Origin: CAYFWF01 sp964346815
Lineage (GTDB): Bacteria > Acidobacteriota > Aminicenantia > Aminicenantales > Aminicenantaceae
Assembly: GCA_964346815.1 (NCBI GenBank)
Contig: CAYFWF010000047.1
Location: 5,513-69,512, forward strand
Direction of reading: 5' to 3'
Length of the DNA stretch: 64,000 nt
Part shown: positions 36,692 through 45,584 of the stretch, in pieces
Position numbering within the stretch: the stretch's first letter is position 1
Layout of the letters: every line of letters starts with the position of its first letter
The notes under the pieces: model-generated
What the model was told of the DNA's origin: nothing
Databases searched by the model: none
The model's input: the letters and a program-made list of their open reading frames with translations, nothing else
Position numbers and translations under genes: made by a program

Positions 36692-37618
36692 ATGATCAAG
36701 ATTGAGCATCTCAGCAAAACCTTCGATTCTGTAAAAGCTGTCGATGACATATCTCTGGAAATAAAAAAAGGAGAAATATTCGGATTCCTCGGGCCAAACG
36801 GCGCCGGGAAAACCACCACCATCTCCATGATTTCCGGCATCCTCAAGCCTGATTCAGGAAAAATATATGTCGACTCTATGGATCTGGACGATAATCTGAG
36901 GAAGATAAAAAAGGTCATGGGGGTGGTTCCGCAGGATATGGCTTTCTACGAGGAGCTTTCTGCAAAAGAAAACCTGCTTTTTTGGGGGAGACTCCAGGGC
37001 GTCGGCCGGAAGAATCTGGAGGACCGCATCCGGTCTTATCTCGAAGCGACCGGTCTTCTGGGAAGAGAGAACGAGCCGTTAAAAAAATACTCAGGAGGGA
37101 TGAAGAGGCGGATCAATCTGGTTATAGGTCTCATCCACCAGCCAAAGCTCCTTCTCCTCGACGAGCCGACAATCGGAATAGATATTCAAACCAGGCTCAA
37201 TATCTTCAAGCTCATCAAGGAGGCATCTTCTCAGGGAACGACCATCCTTTACACCACCCACAACCTGACGGAAGCCGAAGAACTCTGTCATCGGATCGCC
37301 ATTATGGATAATGGAAAGATTCTTGCCCTTGGAACACTCGAAGAGCTGATCCAAATCGTAGGTGAAAAAGACATCGTCATCATCAGCGGTGAATTCAGTG
37401 TCGATCAGGGCCGAAAAATCACCTCTCTATTCAAAAATGCGGCTGTCCTTTCCCTCAAGGAAGGAAAAATCATCCTCTCGCTGGAAGCCTCAAAAAAAAT
37501 GCCGCTGCTGCTGGAAGAATTTTTTAAACAGGGTCTGAGCATCGACGATGTTTCTATCAAACAACCCAATCTGGAGAGTGTGTTCCTCAAGCTCACAGGA
37601 AAGGAACTGCGGGAATGA
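36692..37618 (+). CDS. ABC-2 type exporter ATP-binding subunit
   Basis: The start is ATG 36692 after GGAGGAG; the open frame upstream is not coding. Motifs: Walker A GPNGAGKTT (residues 34-42), signature YSGGMKRR, Walker B LLLDEPTIGID, and the H-loop histidine in YTTHNLTEAEE. The C-terminal ~90 residues form a regulatory extension, common in DrrA/CcmA/NatA-type subunits. It energises export with the two permeases that follow, each overlapping by four bases. Substrate unknown; antibiotics, lipids or sodium are handled by relatives. Confidence 0.93.
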   Translation: MIKIEHLSKTFDSVKAVDDISLEIKKGEIFGFLGPNGAGKTTTISMISGILKPDSGKIYVDSMDLDDNLRKIKKVMGVVPQDMAFYEELSAKENLLFWGRLQGVGRKNLEDRIRSYLEATGLLGRENEPLKKYSGGMKRRINLVIGLIHQPKLLLLDEPTIGIDIQTRLNIFKLIKEASSQGTTILYTTHNLTEAEELCHRIAIMDNGKILALGTLEELIQIVGEKDIVIISGEFSVDQGRKITSLFKNAAVLSLKEGKIILSLEASKKMPLLLEEFFKQGLSIDDVSIKQPNLESVFLKLTGKELRE

Positions 37619-38868
37619 ACACCCTCCTTCACCTCATCCGCAAAGACTTTCAAAGAAAATGGAAAAATCCCATCGTCATCCTCGGCTTCCTCATGATTCC
37701 CGTTATTTTCACCGTTATTTTCGGGATCGTATTTGGATCTTCAGAAGAACAAACTCTGCCTCAAGTCCAGGTTTTAGCCGTCGACAAGGATAAAGGTTTT
37801 CTCTCCCAGTTCTTCCTTACCGCCTTGAATCAGGGAGAATTGAAAAGGCTTGTCAGCTTTAAAGTGGTCGAAGATGAAGAGGGCCGCAGGCTTCTCGACA
37901 AGGGAAAGGCATCGGCTCTGCTGATCATCCCTGAAAATTTTACTGAAGACGTGTGGAATAACCGAAGTGCGGAAATTTTGCTCCTTAAGAATCCCGCCGA
38001 ACAGTTCCTCCCTCAAATCGCCGAAGAAATCGTCGATACGGCCTCCCTGCTCTTTTCTGCACTCTTCTCTGTTTTCGAGGATGAAGTGTCTTTGCTGCGG
38101 GACGTCATAAAAAAAGGAGAATTCAGGGATCGGGATATTTCCTCCCTGTCTGTTCAGATCAAAAACAGAATAGAGGGAGTGTCCAAATTTGTCTTCCCTC
38201 CTGTAATTTCCCTGAAGCAAGAAACCGTCTCAGAGAAGGAGGAGAGGGCCGGAGTCTCTCTCTCAGTCCAGGGTTATATCCTGCCTGCAATGGCCATCAT
38301 GTTTCTCCTCTTCATTTGCAACGTCGTTTTCGAAGATATCCTCAGAGAAAAAGAGATGGGAACCCTGCGTCGGATGAGTGTTTCGCCCATGAAGTTATCT
38401 GAGTTTATCTGGAGCAAGACACTCACTTCGGCCCTGATAGGGATGATCTGCACGTTTGTGTTGATAGTCCTCGGAATCGTGCTATTCTCCATTCACTGGG
38501 GAGATTTGTTCACAGTCTTTTTGATCGTTCTCTGTCTTAACATCATGCTGGCAGGGTTTATTTCTCTCATCTATTCCTTTGTCCACACAGAAAGACAGGC
38601 TGGTGCGGTTCTCTCATCTGTGATTATCGTGATGTCCATGCTCGGAGGGAGCATGATACCCGTGGAAAATTTTCCTCCCCTGGTTCAAGAAATTTCCAAA
38701 ATAACATTGAACTACTGGGGCCTCAGAGCCTTCCACAAGGCGATCCAGGGGGCGCCTTTCCAAGAAATGGTCCCCATGCTGGCAGGAATGTTGGGTGCCG
38801 GTATCGTCTTTTCGGTTGCGGGATCTTTTTTTCTGAAAAACAACTTGAGGAAAGGTCTGATCCGATGA
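37615..38868 (+). CDS. ABC-2 type exporter permease, first subunit
   Basis: A single N-terminal helix (VILGFLMIPVIFTVIFGIVF) is followed by a long extracytoplasmic domain of about 180 residues. A cluster of five C-terminal helices follows (LPAMAIMFLLFICNVVFE onward), with the ABC-2 signature LREKEMGTLRRMSVSPMKLS. This is a NatB/YhaP/DrrB-type permease with 417 residues. It overlaps the ATPase gene upstream and the second permease gene downstream by four bases each (ATGA). It probably pairs with that second permease to form the channel. Confidence 0.9.
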   Translation: MNTLLHLIRKDFQRKWKNPIVILGFLMIPVIFTVIFGIVFGSSEEQTLPQVQVLAVDKDKGFLSQFFLTALNQGELKRLVSFKVVEDEEGRRLLDKGKASALLIIPENFTEDVWNNRSAEILLLKNPAEQFLPQIAEEIVDTASLLFSALFSVFEDEVSLLRDVIKKGEFRDRDISSLSVQIKNRIEGVSKFVFPPVISLKQETVSEKEERAGVSLSVQGYILPAMAIMFLLFICNVVFEDILREKEMGTLRRMSVSPMKLSEFIWSKTLTSALIGMICTFVLIVLGIVLFSIHWGDLFTVFLIVLCLNIMLAGFISLIYSFVHTERQAGAVLSSVIIVMSMLGGSMIPVENFPPLVQEISKITLNYWGLRAFHKAIQGAPFQEMVPMLAGMLGAGIVFSVAGSFFLKNNLRKGLIR

Positions 38869-39995
38869 CTTTCTGGACTATAGCGTTAAATGACTTGAAA
38901 ATCACTTTCAAGGACAAGATGTTTTTCTTCTGGCTACTTGTGTTTCCCTTTCTCTTCGCAGTCATCTTCGGTCTCGCCTTTCGCGAGTCTGCTCCTCAAG
39001 ATCGAAAAGTCGTCTTGAACATCGTAGACAAAGATAAAAGTTTCCTTTCCAAGGCATTGATAGATGAGCTCAGAGACGACAGATACACAGTGAGTCTTTC
39101 GGACAATGAGGCAGATACTTCGATAAGAGCCCTGGTCATCCCTGAGAATTTTTCCAAAGACGTCCTGGCGGGGAAGAAAGCAGAGATGATTCTCCGGAAA
39201 GAAGAGGGGAGCAGCATGGAAGCTTCCCAGGCAGCCTCTTCTCACATATTCAAAGCCATCGTCAAAATTCTGACGAAAATTGTCTCTATCAATCCGCGGA
39301 ACGAGGACGAACTCGTCCAGGGGTACGATCAGAGTGAATTCGAAAGGCTCATAACCATCCGTACGGAGCTGGGAGGAAAGCTTCGGACCATCCCGACCGG
39401 CTTCAACCATTCCGTACCCGCCATCACGGTGATGTTCATCCTGTTCACTGTGTTTATGTACGGCGGCATCAGCCTGCTCGAGGAACGCAATAAGGGGCAG
39501 TTAGAGAGAACTTATCTGAGTCCTGCAACTTTTTCATCGATAATCACCGGAAAATGGATAGGCCGCCTCCTGCTCGGAATGCTCCAGTTTGTCGTACTCT
39601 TTGCGGCCGGAAAGATCGTGTTCGGGATCTACCTGGGAAATTCCCTCCTCTCCCTTTTTCTGGTGGCTCTTTTCCTCTGCGGCACAGCAGCGGGCATGAG
39701 TATCCTTTTTGGCAGTATCATCAGAAAGATTGAAGTTCTCATCATCTTCAATATTCTAGTGGCCAACATCATGTCTGCATTCGGAGGATGCTGGTGGCCT
39801 ATCGAAATCGTATCTCCAGCCATTCGGAAAGCGAGCCTCGCTTTCCCCACAGGATGGGCCATGGATGCCTTCCACAAGCTCATTTTCTTCGGCGAGGGTT
39901 TCGAAGCGTTGATTCCCCATATCCTTGTTCTGGTGGGATTCACGCTGGCCTTTCTTTTGCTGGCGGTCAAATTTTTCAGCCTGCGGAGAGCTTGA
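38865..39995 (+). CDS. ABC-2 type exporter permease, second subunit
   Basis: It has the same layout as the preceding permease: one N-terminal helix (FFFWLLVFPFLFAVIFGLAF), a large loop of about 150 residues, then a five-helix C-terminal block with ERNKGQLERTYLSPATFSSI as the family signature. It ends FFSLRRA. The two permeases share only distant similarity and are likely halves of a heterodimer. The ATGA overlap indicates coupled translation. The gene ends 68 bp before the converging VIT/VWA gene. Confidence 0.9.
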   Translation: MTFWTIALNDLKITFKDKMFFFWLLVFPFLFAVIFGLAFRESAPQDRKVVLNIVDKDKSFLSKALIDELRDDRYTVSLSDNEADTSIRALVIPENFSKDVLAGKKAEMILRKEEGSSMEASQAASSHIFKAIVKILTKIVSINPRNEDELVQGYDQSEFERLITIRTELGGKLRTIPTGFNHSVPAITVMFILFTVFMYGGISLLEERNKGQLERTYLSPATFSSIITGKWIGRLLLGMLQFVVLFAAGKIVFGIYLGNSLLSLFLVALFLCGTAAGMSILFGSIIRKIEVLIIFNILVANIMSAFGGCWWPIEIVSPAIRKASLAFPTGWAMDAFHKLIFFGEGFEALIPHILVLVGFTLAFLLLAVKFFSLRRA

Positions 39996-40063
39996 CTCCC
40001 ATCATTCGAGGAAGACGGTAAAAGGGTTTTGACCGCGTTTCATACACCGAGTCGTAGACCACA

Positions 40064-42172
40064 TTATTCTTTATTGACAATCCTATAGTTCAAACCTTCA
40101 TAACTGATGATCAGATTTTTGGCTACAGAGAGGTATTTGACAATTCCAGGCTTATCGGAAATCAGCCTAAAATAGTCTTCGGAATTGAACCCGATTTCTT
40201 TGCACGCACTCCCTTCCTCATATTGGCTGTCTACCCAGAATCCGTCTTTCAAGTAGAATGTTTTCTCATCCTTGTACCTGATCATCCGCGATTCCACTCG
40301 CACAACCTGCTCCTCCGCTTTGAAACGCTGGGTGGCTTTAGCGATCCGCACTCCTCCTGCTCCGGTCACCTTCTTCGCCTCAAAAGCTTCTACAGCTTCC
40401 GGAGCCGCCACATCCAAACCCAATCTCTCTTCCTCGGTTACCAAAAAAGAGGTATAAGGAGTCACGATGCCGAATTTCAGGCCCAGTTTCTTCACCTCCT
40501 CCACAAGTTCGGCCTTTTCCCCATGAAGCCTGATTTCTTCGAGAAGATAGCCGATCCGTCTGGTCGCCCATATCCTAGGCAGGAAGTTGTAGGCATCACT
40601 CCTGACCAGTTCCTGGTCTTTGAGAATAAATTTCCGCTCTGTCTTACCGACATCTCCAGTGAGGGTCACGCTCACCGGACCGTGGCCTGAATATTTGCCT
40701 ACCAGCATGAGCTGGGAGCCTTTAAACAAATCGGGAAGAGTCCTGGGATAGTAGTCTTTGACTTGGATAGAGGCAAAATTGATCTCCAAATCTGCAAGGA
40801 GAGGAGATGAGATTTTCTCGTAATAATTTGAAACAGCCACTTCCAAATCATCATTCTCCCCTAAATACACCGACGTCCCCCGGTTATCCAGAGAAATTCT
40901 GTCCAGAAGCTCGGTATTCACATCATATCCCACTCCGAATACAAATATCCGCGAATGAAAAGAATTGGCCTGGTGGATGTTTTTCAATATATCTGCCGTT
41001 TCTGTTACTCCGACTGTGGGAAGACCATCGGTGAGAAAAAGGATATAAGTCGGCCTTTCGTCCTGCTCGATCATCTCGAGCGCACGCAGAAGAGCGTCAT
41101 TGATGTTGGTGCCGCCCGAATCTTCGATTTCTTCTACAAATTCCAGGGCTCTCGCCTTGTTCGCTGAATCTGCAGGCACAACACGGGAGGAAAACATATC
41201 CACACCATCATCGAAATCCACCACAGCGAAACGATCTTCTTTTTCCAGATGGTTGATGATAAAATGCACAGCTTTTTTTGCCTGGTCCATCTTTTTCCCG
41301 CTCATACTTCCAGAACTGTCCAGCACAAAAATCAGGTTTTTGCTGATGATTTTCTCCTTCCGATGAACATAAGGAGGAGAAGCCAGGAGCATGAAATAGT
41401 TATCCTCTTCCCCCTCCCAATTCATCCAGGAAAGCCCGACCTCATCCTGGGTGAGTGAATAATACAGGGAAAAATCTTTATCAGGCTTAACATTCGAAGC
41501 TTCATAGCTCACCCGGGCATTCTTTTCCCCTTCTTTTCTGACAGAGACCTTATGAGTTGGCGAATAGATGCTGGAGATAGGGATTTGCGATGAGATGTCA
41601 GTCGAGATGCTGACTTCCTTGATGGGATGGAGAGAAAACCGTTCTGTGTCCAATGGGTAAACATAATGAACCAGGTTTGCTTCAGACTTGAGGACTTCGG
41701 TATAGGAGAGCTCGATCCTTTTTTCCCCTCTAGCAGGAATCGGATACACACGCGCCTGGAACATGCTGCGCCCTATATACTCCAGCAGAGCCGGATCCTT
41801 CATTCTGCGGACAATATCCTCGTATATCTGGCGCGCTTTATCCCTATCCAAAATCTCGCCGTCGACCTTTCTGCCGCCGATGTAGAGAGAAAATTTAGAA
41901 ATGGATGCTCCTTCTGGCAGGGGAAAAATAAAAGTTCCTTCGATATCTCTGGTATGGTTATTGATGAAAACCTGGTCGATGGATGTCGTTGCCACCTGAT
42001 TGACGATTTCAACACGCACCCGGTGGTATTTCACGGTCAAAGGAGGAATGTCTTCCCCGGGCTTTGGTCTGGGAATGATGAATCCATCTGCAAAACAATT
42101 TCCCCACAGGATACTCATCACGAGAATCGGAAGTAAAATCCTTGATGTTTTCAAAAGCCGCTTCTCTATCAT
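40064..42172 (-). CDS. Secreted VIT and von Willebrand factor A domain protein
   Basis: A signal peptide (ILLPILVMSILWGNCFA) leads into a VIT domain (about residues 45-170: VEIVNQVATTSIDQVFINNH, EGTFIFPLPEGASIS). A VWA domain (280-460) has an intact metal site: DSSGSMSGKK (Asp285), a Thr in DSGGTNIND, and a late DGLPT. The C-terminal ~200 residues form beta-sandwich and helical segments as in inter-alpha-trypsin-inhibitor-like bacterial proteins. Length 702 is normal. Such proteins are periplasmic or surface adhesion-type factors. There is no LPXTG signal and no sortase gene nearby, so it is probably periplasmic. Confidence 0.85.
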   Translation of the reverse strand: MIEKRLLKTSRILLPILVMSILWGNCFADGFIIPRPKPGEDIPPLTVKYHRVRVEIVNQVATTSIDQVFINNHTRDIEGTFIFPLPEGASISKFSLYIGGRKVDGEILDRDKARQIYEDIVRRMKDPALLEYIGRSMFQARVYPIPARGEKRIELSYTEVLKSEANLVHYVYPLDTERFSLHPIKEVSISTDISSQIPISSIYSPTHKVSVRKEGEKNARVSYEASNVKPDKDFSLYYSLTQDEVGLSWMNWEGEEDNYFMLLASPPYVHRKEKIISKNLIFVLDSSGSMSGKKMDQAKKAVHFIINHLEKEDRFAVVDFDDGVDMFSSRVVPADSANKARALEFVEEIEDSGGTNINDALLRALEMIEQDERPTYILFLTDGLPTVGVTETADILKNIHQANSFHSRIFVFGVGYDVNTELLDRISLDNRGTSVYLGENDDLEVAVSNYYEKISSPLLADLEINFASIQVKDYYPRTLPDLFKGSQLMLVGKYSGHGPVSVTLTGDVGKTERKFILKDQELVRSDAYNFLPRIWATRRIGYLLEEIRLHGEKAELVEEVKKLGLKFGIVTPYTSFLVTEEERLGLDVAAPEAVEAFEAKKVTGAGGVRIAKATQRFKAEEQVVRVESRMIRYKDEKTFYLKDGFWVDSQYEEGSACKEIGFNSEDYFRLISDKPGIVKYLSVAKNLIISYEGLNYRIVNKE

Positions 42173-42293
42173 GATCGGCCTCCCTGTTTCATGATTTCCT
42201 TCTCTCTATTTAAAACCTGATTCAGCCTTATTCGTTTCATATCCTTTATACAATCTTCCTTACGAAATATTCACTTTTTTTCACCCCAAAGTG

Positions 42294-42500
42294 AGCATTT
42301 CCAAAACCGCGATAGCGTAACAGTCAGGTAAGCTGATTCGTCAGCCCGTGGATTTTCCCCAGCGAGGAAAATCCACTTATTCCTCGGCTCGCTCTCCCTA
42401 CCTGCCAGTAAAGCTTGCTTTCCTTGCCCGCTCGCCTCCGGATGGCTTCCTAACCAGCTTACCTGACCGCTGTTGGATTTGTCACGGTTTTGGGAATGCT
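42294..42500 (+). repeat. Dispersed structured element R2, full copy
   Basis: This 207-bp intergenic element folds into a long cruciform. The ends AGCATTTCCAAAACCG (42294-42309) and CGGTTTTGGGAATGCT (42485-42500) pair at 15 of 16 positions. An inner pair GTCAGGTAAGCTG (42323-42335) and CAGCTTACCTGAC (42455-42467) is perfect. A nested hairpin has 11-bp arms GTGGATTTTCC and GGAAAATCCAC (42348-42376). A CAAAGTGA motif lies just before it, as for R1. A diverged inverted copy is near 12.4 kb. No coding. Confidence 0.7.
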
Positions 42501-42556
42501 TCCCAATCCAAACGAGATCTGGGAAAAACAAACTGAAAGACTGCAATATACGAAGA

Positions 42557-43138
42557 TCAATGCTCGATGAGCCGTTCGAGCCACTTCCTCAAATCATGTA
42601 CGTTCTGGAAAACTCTGTCACTCGATGGCAGGCTGTTCTGTCTTCTGCCACCCAGTATAAAAACACTCCGGATGCCCGCATCTGCAGCTGCCTTGACGTC
42701 AAAATGGGAATCGCCAATTACACAGCAGTCCTCTCTTTCTAATCCTAACGTCTTGAGAACAAACAAAAAGGGAGCTCCGGAGGGTTTCCACAAACCAGCC
42801 TCACGTGACAGAATGATATCGAACTGAAGATTGAATTTCTTCAAAAGAAAATCCACATTCCTTCGAGAATTGTTGGTAACGAGAGCTTTCTTAATTTTCT
42901 TACTCTCCAAAAAGGAGAGGAACTCCTTCATACCCTTCTTCAATACAGCCTGTGCTGTCGCCTCCTTCTCGAACTTTTCCAGGATCTTCCACTTTTCATG
43001 TTTCTCCGGCTCTTCAAGACTCTGGATATAGGAGAGGATCGGAGTTCCCCGGGTTTGCAGCTCCTCTTTGATCTTCTTCCAATCATAAGGAACATCGACC
43101 ACTGTCCCGTCCATGTCGAAGATCACACACTTTATCAT
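42557..43138 (-). CDS. HAD-superfamily phosphatase (phosphoglycolate-phosphatase-like)
   Basis: The start at 43138 follows GAGAGGAGAAC; the open frame upstream is unlike the family. Motif I is FDMDGTVVD (Asp8, Asp10), motif II ALVTNNSRR, motif III the lysine in LWKPSGAPF, and motif IV VIGDSHFDVKAA. A small helical cap lies between motifs I and II. At 193 residues it is a typical Gph/YrbI-like subclass I HAD. It would dephosphorylate a small metabolite such as phosphoglycolate; the substrate is not certain. It is followed by the R2 element. Confidence 0.88.
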   Translation of the reverse strand: MIKCVIFDMDGTVVDVPYDWKKIKEELQTRGTPILSYIQSLEEPEKHEKWKILEKFEKEATAQAVLKKGMKEFLSFLESKKIKKALVTNNSRRNVDFLLKKFNLQFDIILSREAGLWKPSGAPFLFVLKTLGLEREDCCVIGDSHFDVKAAADAGIRSVFILGGRRQNSLPSSDRVFQNVHDLRKWLERLIEH

Positions 43139-43167
43139 CTGTTCTCCTCTCAAAAATTGGCTTCGCC

Positions 43168-43243
43168 CCAAAGTGACGGAAAATAAATTTGCGAGAGAGG
43201 TGCAGGGAAATGACGGGGCGACATGGAAGATTCGGCCTTACGG
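43168..43243 (+). repeat. Dispersed structured element R1, 5'-end fragment (copy D)
   Basis: CCCCAAAGTGACGG, an AAATAAAT stretch and GGTGCAGGGAAATG, then GCGACATGGAAGATTCGGCC, align with the left end of copies A and B. The rest of the element is missing; the peptidase gene's 3' end starts 12 bp later. It is a truncated copy. Confidence 0.6.
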
Positions 43244-43254
43244 TACTGTCTCAT

Positions 43255-44325
43255 TCATTCATTCAATACAGAACCCACTTCGAACAGAGGCTCTCCCTTG
43301 TTAGCCGGAGGTGTATTGATGATATAGAGCATAATCCCAGCAAAGGGAGCCCGCAGTTCCTGTATCCTGTTGCCGAGGTAATCGGCGAGATATCCCACTT
43401 TCTCTCCTTCTTTTACGTGATAGCCCATTCTGGTCAGCGGGAAAAAAAGGCCATCTGCATCCGAGTAGACGACCTCGTATTTGTCGATCCAAACAGCTTC
43501 AACATCCAGCTTTGGTTTCCCTTCGACCATCTCGAACAGCCTCATCACATTCAAAACACCCTTGATGTTACGGACGATCGATTCCTCATCCGTATTTCCG
43601 AGGAAACCGGATTCTGTGGTGATAGCCGGTTTTCCCAGGAGGACAGCCGTATTTCCCAGATATTTGGAATGGGCTAAGTCTTTTGTGCGCGACTCATCGA
43701 TGATGATATGCTTGATGCCAAACGCCAATGCCATTTTTTTTGAGATTCCATCTTGGCTCTTGTCACCGCTTATCATCCAGTAGGTGTACGGGATCAAGGC
43801 TTCATTCCCATCCCCGCAGTGCATATCTATCAAATAATCGCATCTATCCACGACTTCGTTCTTAAGGACATGAGCGATCCGCTGGCTTATCGTACCGTCA
43901 GGATCACCTGGAAAAACTCTGTTGAGATTCTTCCAGTCATAAGGATTGTAATAGATAATTCGCTTTTGAAAAGACTGCAGGTTTGCGATATGAACGAGGA
44001 TGACTGTTCCGGTTAAGTTCGCAGGATCGATCATTTCTTTAAGACGGTACAAAGCCAGGATGGGGGGATACTCGTACCCGTGCACACCTGCAACCAAACC
44101 CAGCACCTTCCCTTTTTTAGAACCATGGATGACTGTAAAAGGGATGGTGGTTCCAAGACCGCCTTCCTCGGATACAGCAAGATATCCGGATTTCATTTCT
44201 CCTGGGGAAACCTCGATGTCCCCAATTCTAAACGCGTCACTTTCTTCTGCAGCTAAAGGGACCGTGAAAAACAGACAAAGAATAACGATCGAGAGAAAAA
44301 TATTTCTAAAACGCATCTGATCCAT
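43255..44325 (-). CDS. Secreted succinylglutamate desuccinylase/aspartoacylase-like (M14-related) zinc hydrolase
   Basis: The start is ATG 44325, seven bases after a GGAGG site; a GTG lies one codon upstream. A signal peptide (NIFLSIVILCLFFTVPLAA) is followed by the AstE/AspA fold. The zinc motif is LVAGVHGYEYPP (His and Glu), a third ligand lies in YLIDMHCGDG, and the C-terminal region shows ITTESGF. Length 356 is typical of periplasmic members of this family, which cleave N-acyl amino acids or C-terminal residues. The C-terminal ~100 residues resemble a lipoyl-like beta-domain (KEGEKVGYLADYLGNRIQEL). The specific substrate is unknown. Confidence 0.85.
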   Translation of the reverse strand: MDQMRFRNIFLSIVILCLFFTVPLAAEESDAFRIGDIEVSPGEMKSGYLAVSEEGGLGTTIPFTVIHGSKKGKVLGLVAGVHGYEYPPILALYRLKEMIDPANLTGTVILVHIANLQSFQKRIIYYNPYDWKNLNRVFPGDPDGTISQRIAHVLKNEVVDRCDYLIDMHCGDGNEALIPYTYWMISGDKSQDGISKKMALAFGIKHIIIDESRTKDLAHSKYLGNTAVLLGKPAITTESGFLGNTDEESIVRNIKGVLNVMRLFEMVEGKPKLDVEAVWIDKYEVVYSDADGLFFPLTRMGYHVKEGEKVGYLADYLGNRIQELRAPFAGIMLYIINTPPANKGEPLFEVGSVLNE

Positions 44326-44407
44326 CACACTTCCTCCACAGGTATGTTTGTAATTCTGCCCTTATTCTACCCGTTTCATATGACCCACACAAATTTTTTT
44401 CCCATTA

Positions 44408-44436
44408 TTGCTTCTTGAATTCTTGTTTGATATAAT
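44408..44436 (+). promoter_or_regulatory. Promoter of the small membrane protein gene
   Basis: TTGCTT (44408-44413) and a perfect TATAAT (44431-44436) are separated by 17 bases, 46 bases before the ATG at 44483. Confidence 0.5.
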
Positions 44437-44482
44437 GCCGCATTGAATATGAACCTTGAACAACGAAAAGGGAGTAAATCAA

Positions 44483-44746
44483 ATGGGTAAGTTTGTTGCC
44501 GTTTTTGGAGGGCTCATCGCGATGGCCGGTGGAATCCTTCTTGCTATTTTCGTGTGGTGGCGAGAATTCTACGAACTCGTGTTTGGAATGATTCCCCCTT
44601 TACTCTTTTTTATCGGACTTATCGCACTCATAGCAGGAATCAGCAGCATCAAGGACGCAAAGAGAACCAAGAAGCTCGAAGAAGAAGCGCCTGCGACAGA
44701 AGTATCCGAAGCATCAGAACCAGAAACAGAAAAAGAACCAGAATAA
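44483..44746 (+). CDS. Small two-helix membrane protein with acidic tail
   Basis: ATG 44483 is preceded by GGGAG. The 87-residue protein has two transmembrane helices (FVAVFGGLIAMAGGILLAIF and a second from MIPPLLFFIGLIALIAGI) joined by a short loop WWREFYELVFG. A cytoplasmic tail of Lys and Glu-rich residues (EEEAPATEVSEASEPETEK) follows. I do not recognise the family. A good promoter stands in front. The tail composition suggests protein interaction. It stands alone as a single gene. Confidence 0.65.
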   Translation: MGKFVAVFGGLIAMAGGILLAIFVWWREFYELVFGMIPPLLFFIGLIALIAGISSIKDAKRTKKLEEEAPATEVSEASEPETEKEPE

Positions 44747-44772
44747 GAAAGCCGGCTTTCCAAACCTTTTTT

Positions 44773-45009
44773 TCAGAGGAGAGAGAGCATATCCTCCTTG
44801 TGAAGCCGGGAGGATTCCCTATTCGTTCCGGACATAGCGAGATTGCAGTAAGCATGGCCTAAAGTCAAGGTCTTGTGGCGAATCATCTTGATCTTGGGAT
44901 TGAACCCTTCCGCAAAAGTATAATCACCGATGCAGACGGCCGCATTCCCGGTCTCACCAGCTTTAGCTCTGAGAAAGGTGTCTACCTTTTTCGTCGCCAC
45001 ATAAATGTT
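44773..45009 (-). pseudogene. C-terminal fragment of a possible ATC hydrolase (PF14196-like)
   Basis: The open frame on the minus strand contains GNAAVCIGDYTFAEGFNPKI and RHKTLTLGHAYCNLAM. These resemble the C-terminus of L-2-amino-thiazoline-4-carboxylic acid hydrolase-like proteins. There is no matching N-terminus; the upstream part of the frame is overlapped by the promoter and 5' end of the RHH gene and is not protein-like. I read it as a decayed remnant. The family call is tentative. Confidence 0.35.
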
Positions 45010-45030
45010 TTTTTCCGTTAAAAAAACCGC

Positions 45031-45075
45031 TTGACATATTATCATAATTATGTTATTTGTAACTTGATTACAAAT
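45031..45075 (+). promoter_or_regulatory. Promoter and palindromic operator of the RHH gene
   Basis: A perfect -35 TTGACA lies at 45031-45036. After 17 bases the -10 region is TATTTG (45054-45059). A perfect inverted repeat ATTTGTAA-cttga-TTACAAAT (45055-45075) covers the -10 and start area, ideally placed for repression. The gene it controls encodes a ribbon-helix-helix protein, which suggests self-control (inference). Confidence 0.6.
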
Positions 45076-45091
45076 TACAGGAGTTAATCTG

Positions 45092-45535
45092 ATGACGGAT
45101 AACGACACGAAAAAAGAATCCACTTCTAAAGACAAAGAAAAAAAGCACCACCGGCCTTTAGATGATTTCGGCAACCAGATGGAGAAATTCGCTGTCAAGA
45201 CAGCCGAATCCATCAGAAAAGTGATCGACAGAGCATTGGCCTCGAGAAATACAGTTTTGACCATTCGTGTCAATGACGAGAGCAACAAAAAGCTCAACAT
45301 GCTCGTCGAAGCGGGCCTTTTCAAGAGCCGTTCGGAAAGCGCAGCCTTCCTTATAGAGGAAGGAATAAAAAGTCAGCAGGCTTTATTTGCCAAGATCACA
45401 GATAAACTCGAAAAAATGGAGAAAATTCGAGAGGAGCTGAAGGTCATCGTTTCTAAAGAAGTCGAGGTCAAACCAGCTAAAGAAGATGAGCCTAAGAAGA
45501 AAAAGGCCCCTCGACCGACAAAGAAGAAAAAATAA
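45092..45535 (+). CDS. Ribbon-helix-helix protein with basic tail
   Basis: This 147-residue protein has an acidic/basic N-terminus. A ribbon-helix-helix-like core follows at about residues 50-90 (TVLTIRVNDESNKKLNMLVE, then LFKSRSESAAFLIEEGIK), with the beta-strand TIRVND as DNA-reading strand. After a helical stretch comes a poly-Lys/Pro tail (DEPKKKKAPRPTKKKK), as in histone H1-like nucleoid proteins. An ATG at 45092 follows CAGGAG. It probably binds DNA as a dimer; the perfect palindrome over its own promoter may be its site. Repressor and nucleoid-associated roles both remain possible. Confidence 0.75.
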   Translation: MTDNDTKKESTSKDKEKKHHRPLDDFGNQMEKFAVKTAESIRKVIDRALASRNTVLTIRVNDESNKKLNMLVEAGLFKSRSESAAFLIEEGIKSQQALFAKITDKLEKMEKIREELKVIVSKEVEVKPAKEDEPKKKKAPRPTKKKK

Positions 45536-45584
45536 TCCCGGCTGCTGATTTATTCCTGTATCGGAAACATGTCTCCAGAGCGTG

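Noticed and set aside
40223..42136. Plus-strand open frames opposite the VIT/VWA gene
   Set aside because: No ribosome sites or domain matches; the minus-strand frame has intact VIT and VWA motifs over its full length.
44773..45324. 183-residue minus-strand open frame as a full gene
   Set aside because: Its first half is antisense to the RHH gene and its promoter; only the last ~78 codons look protein-like.
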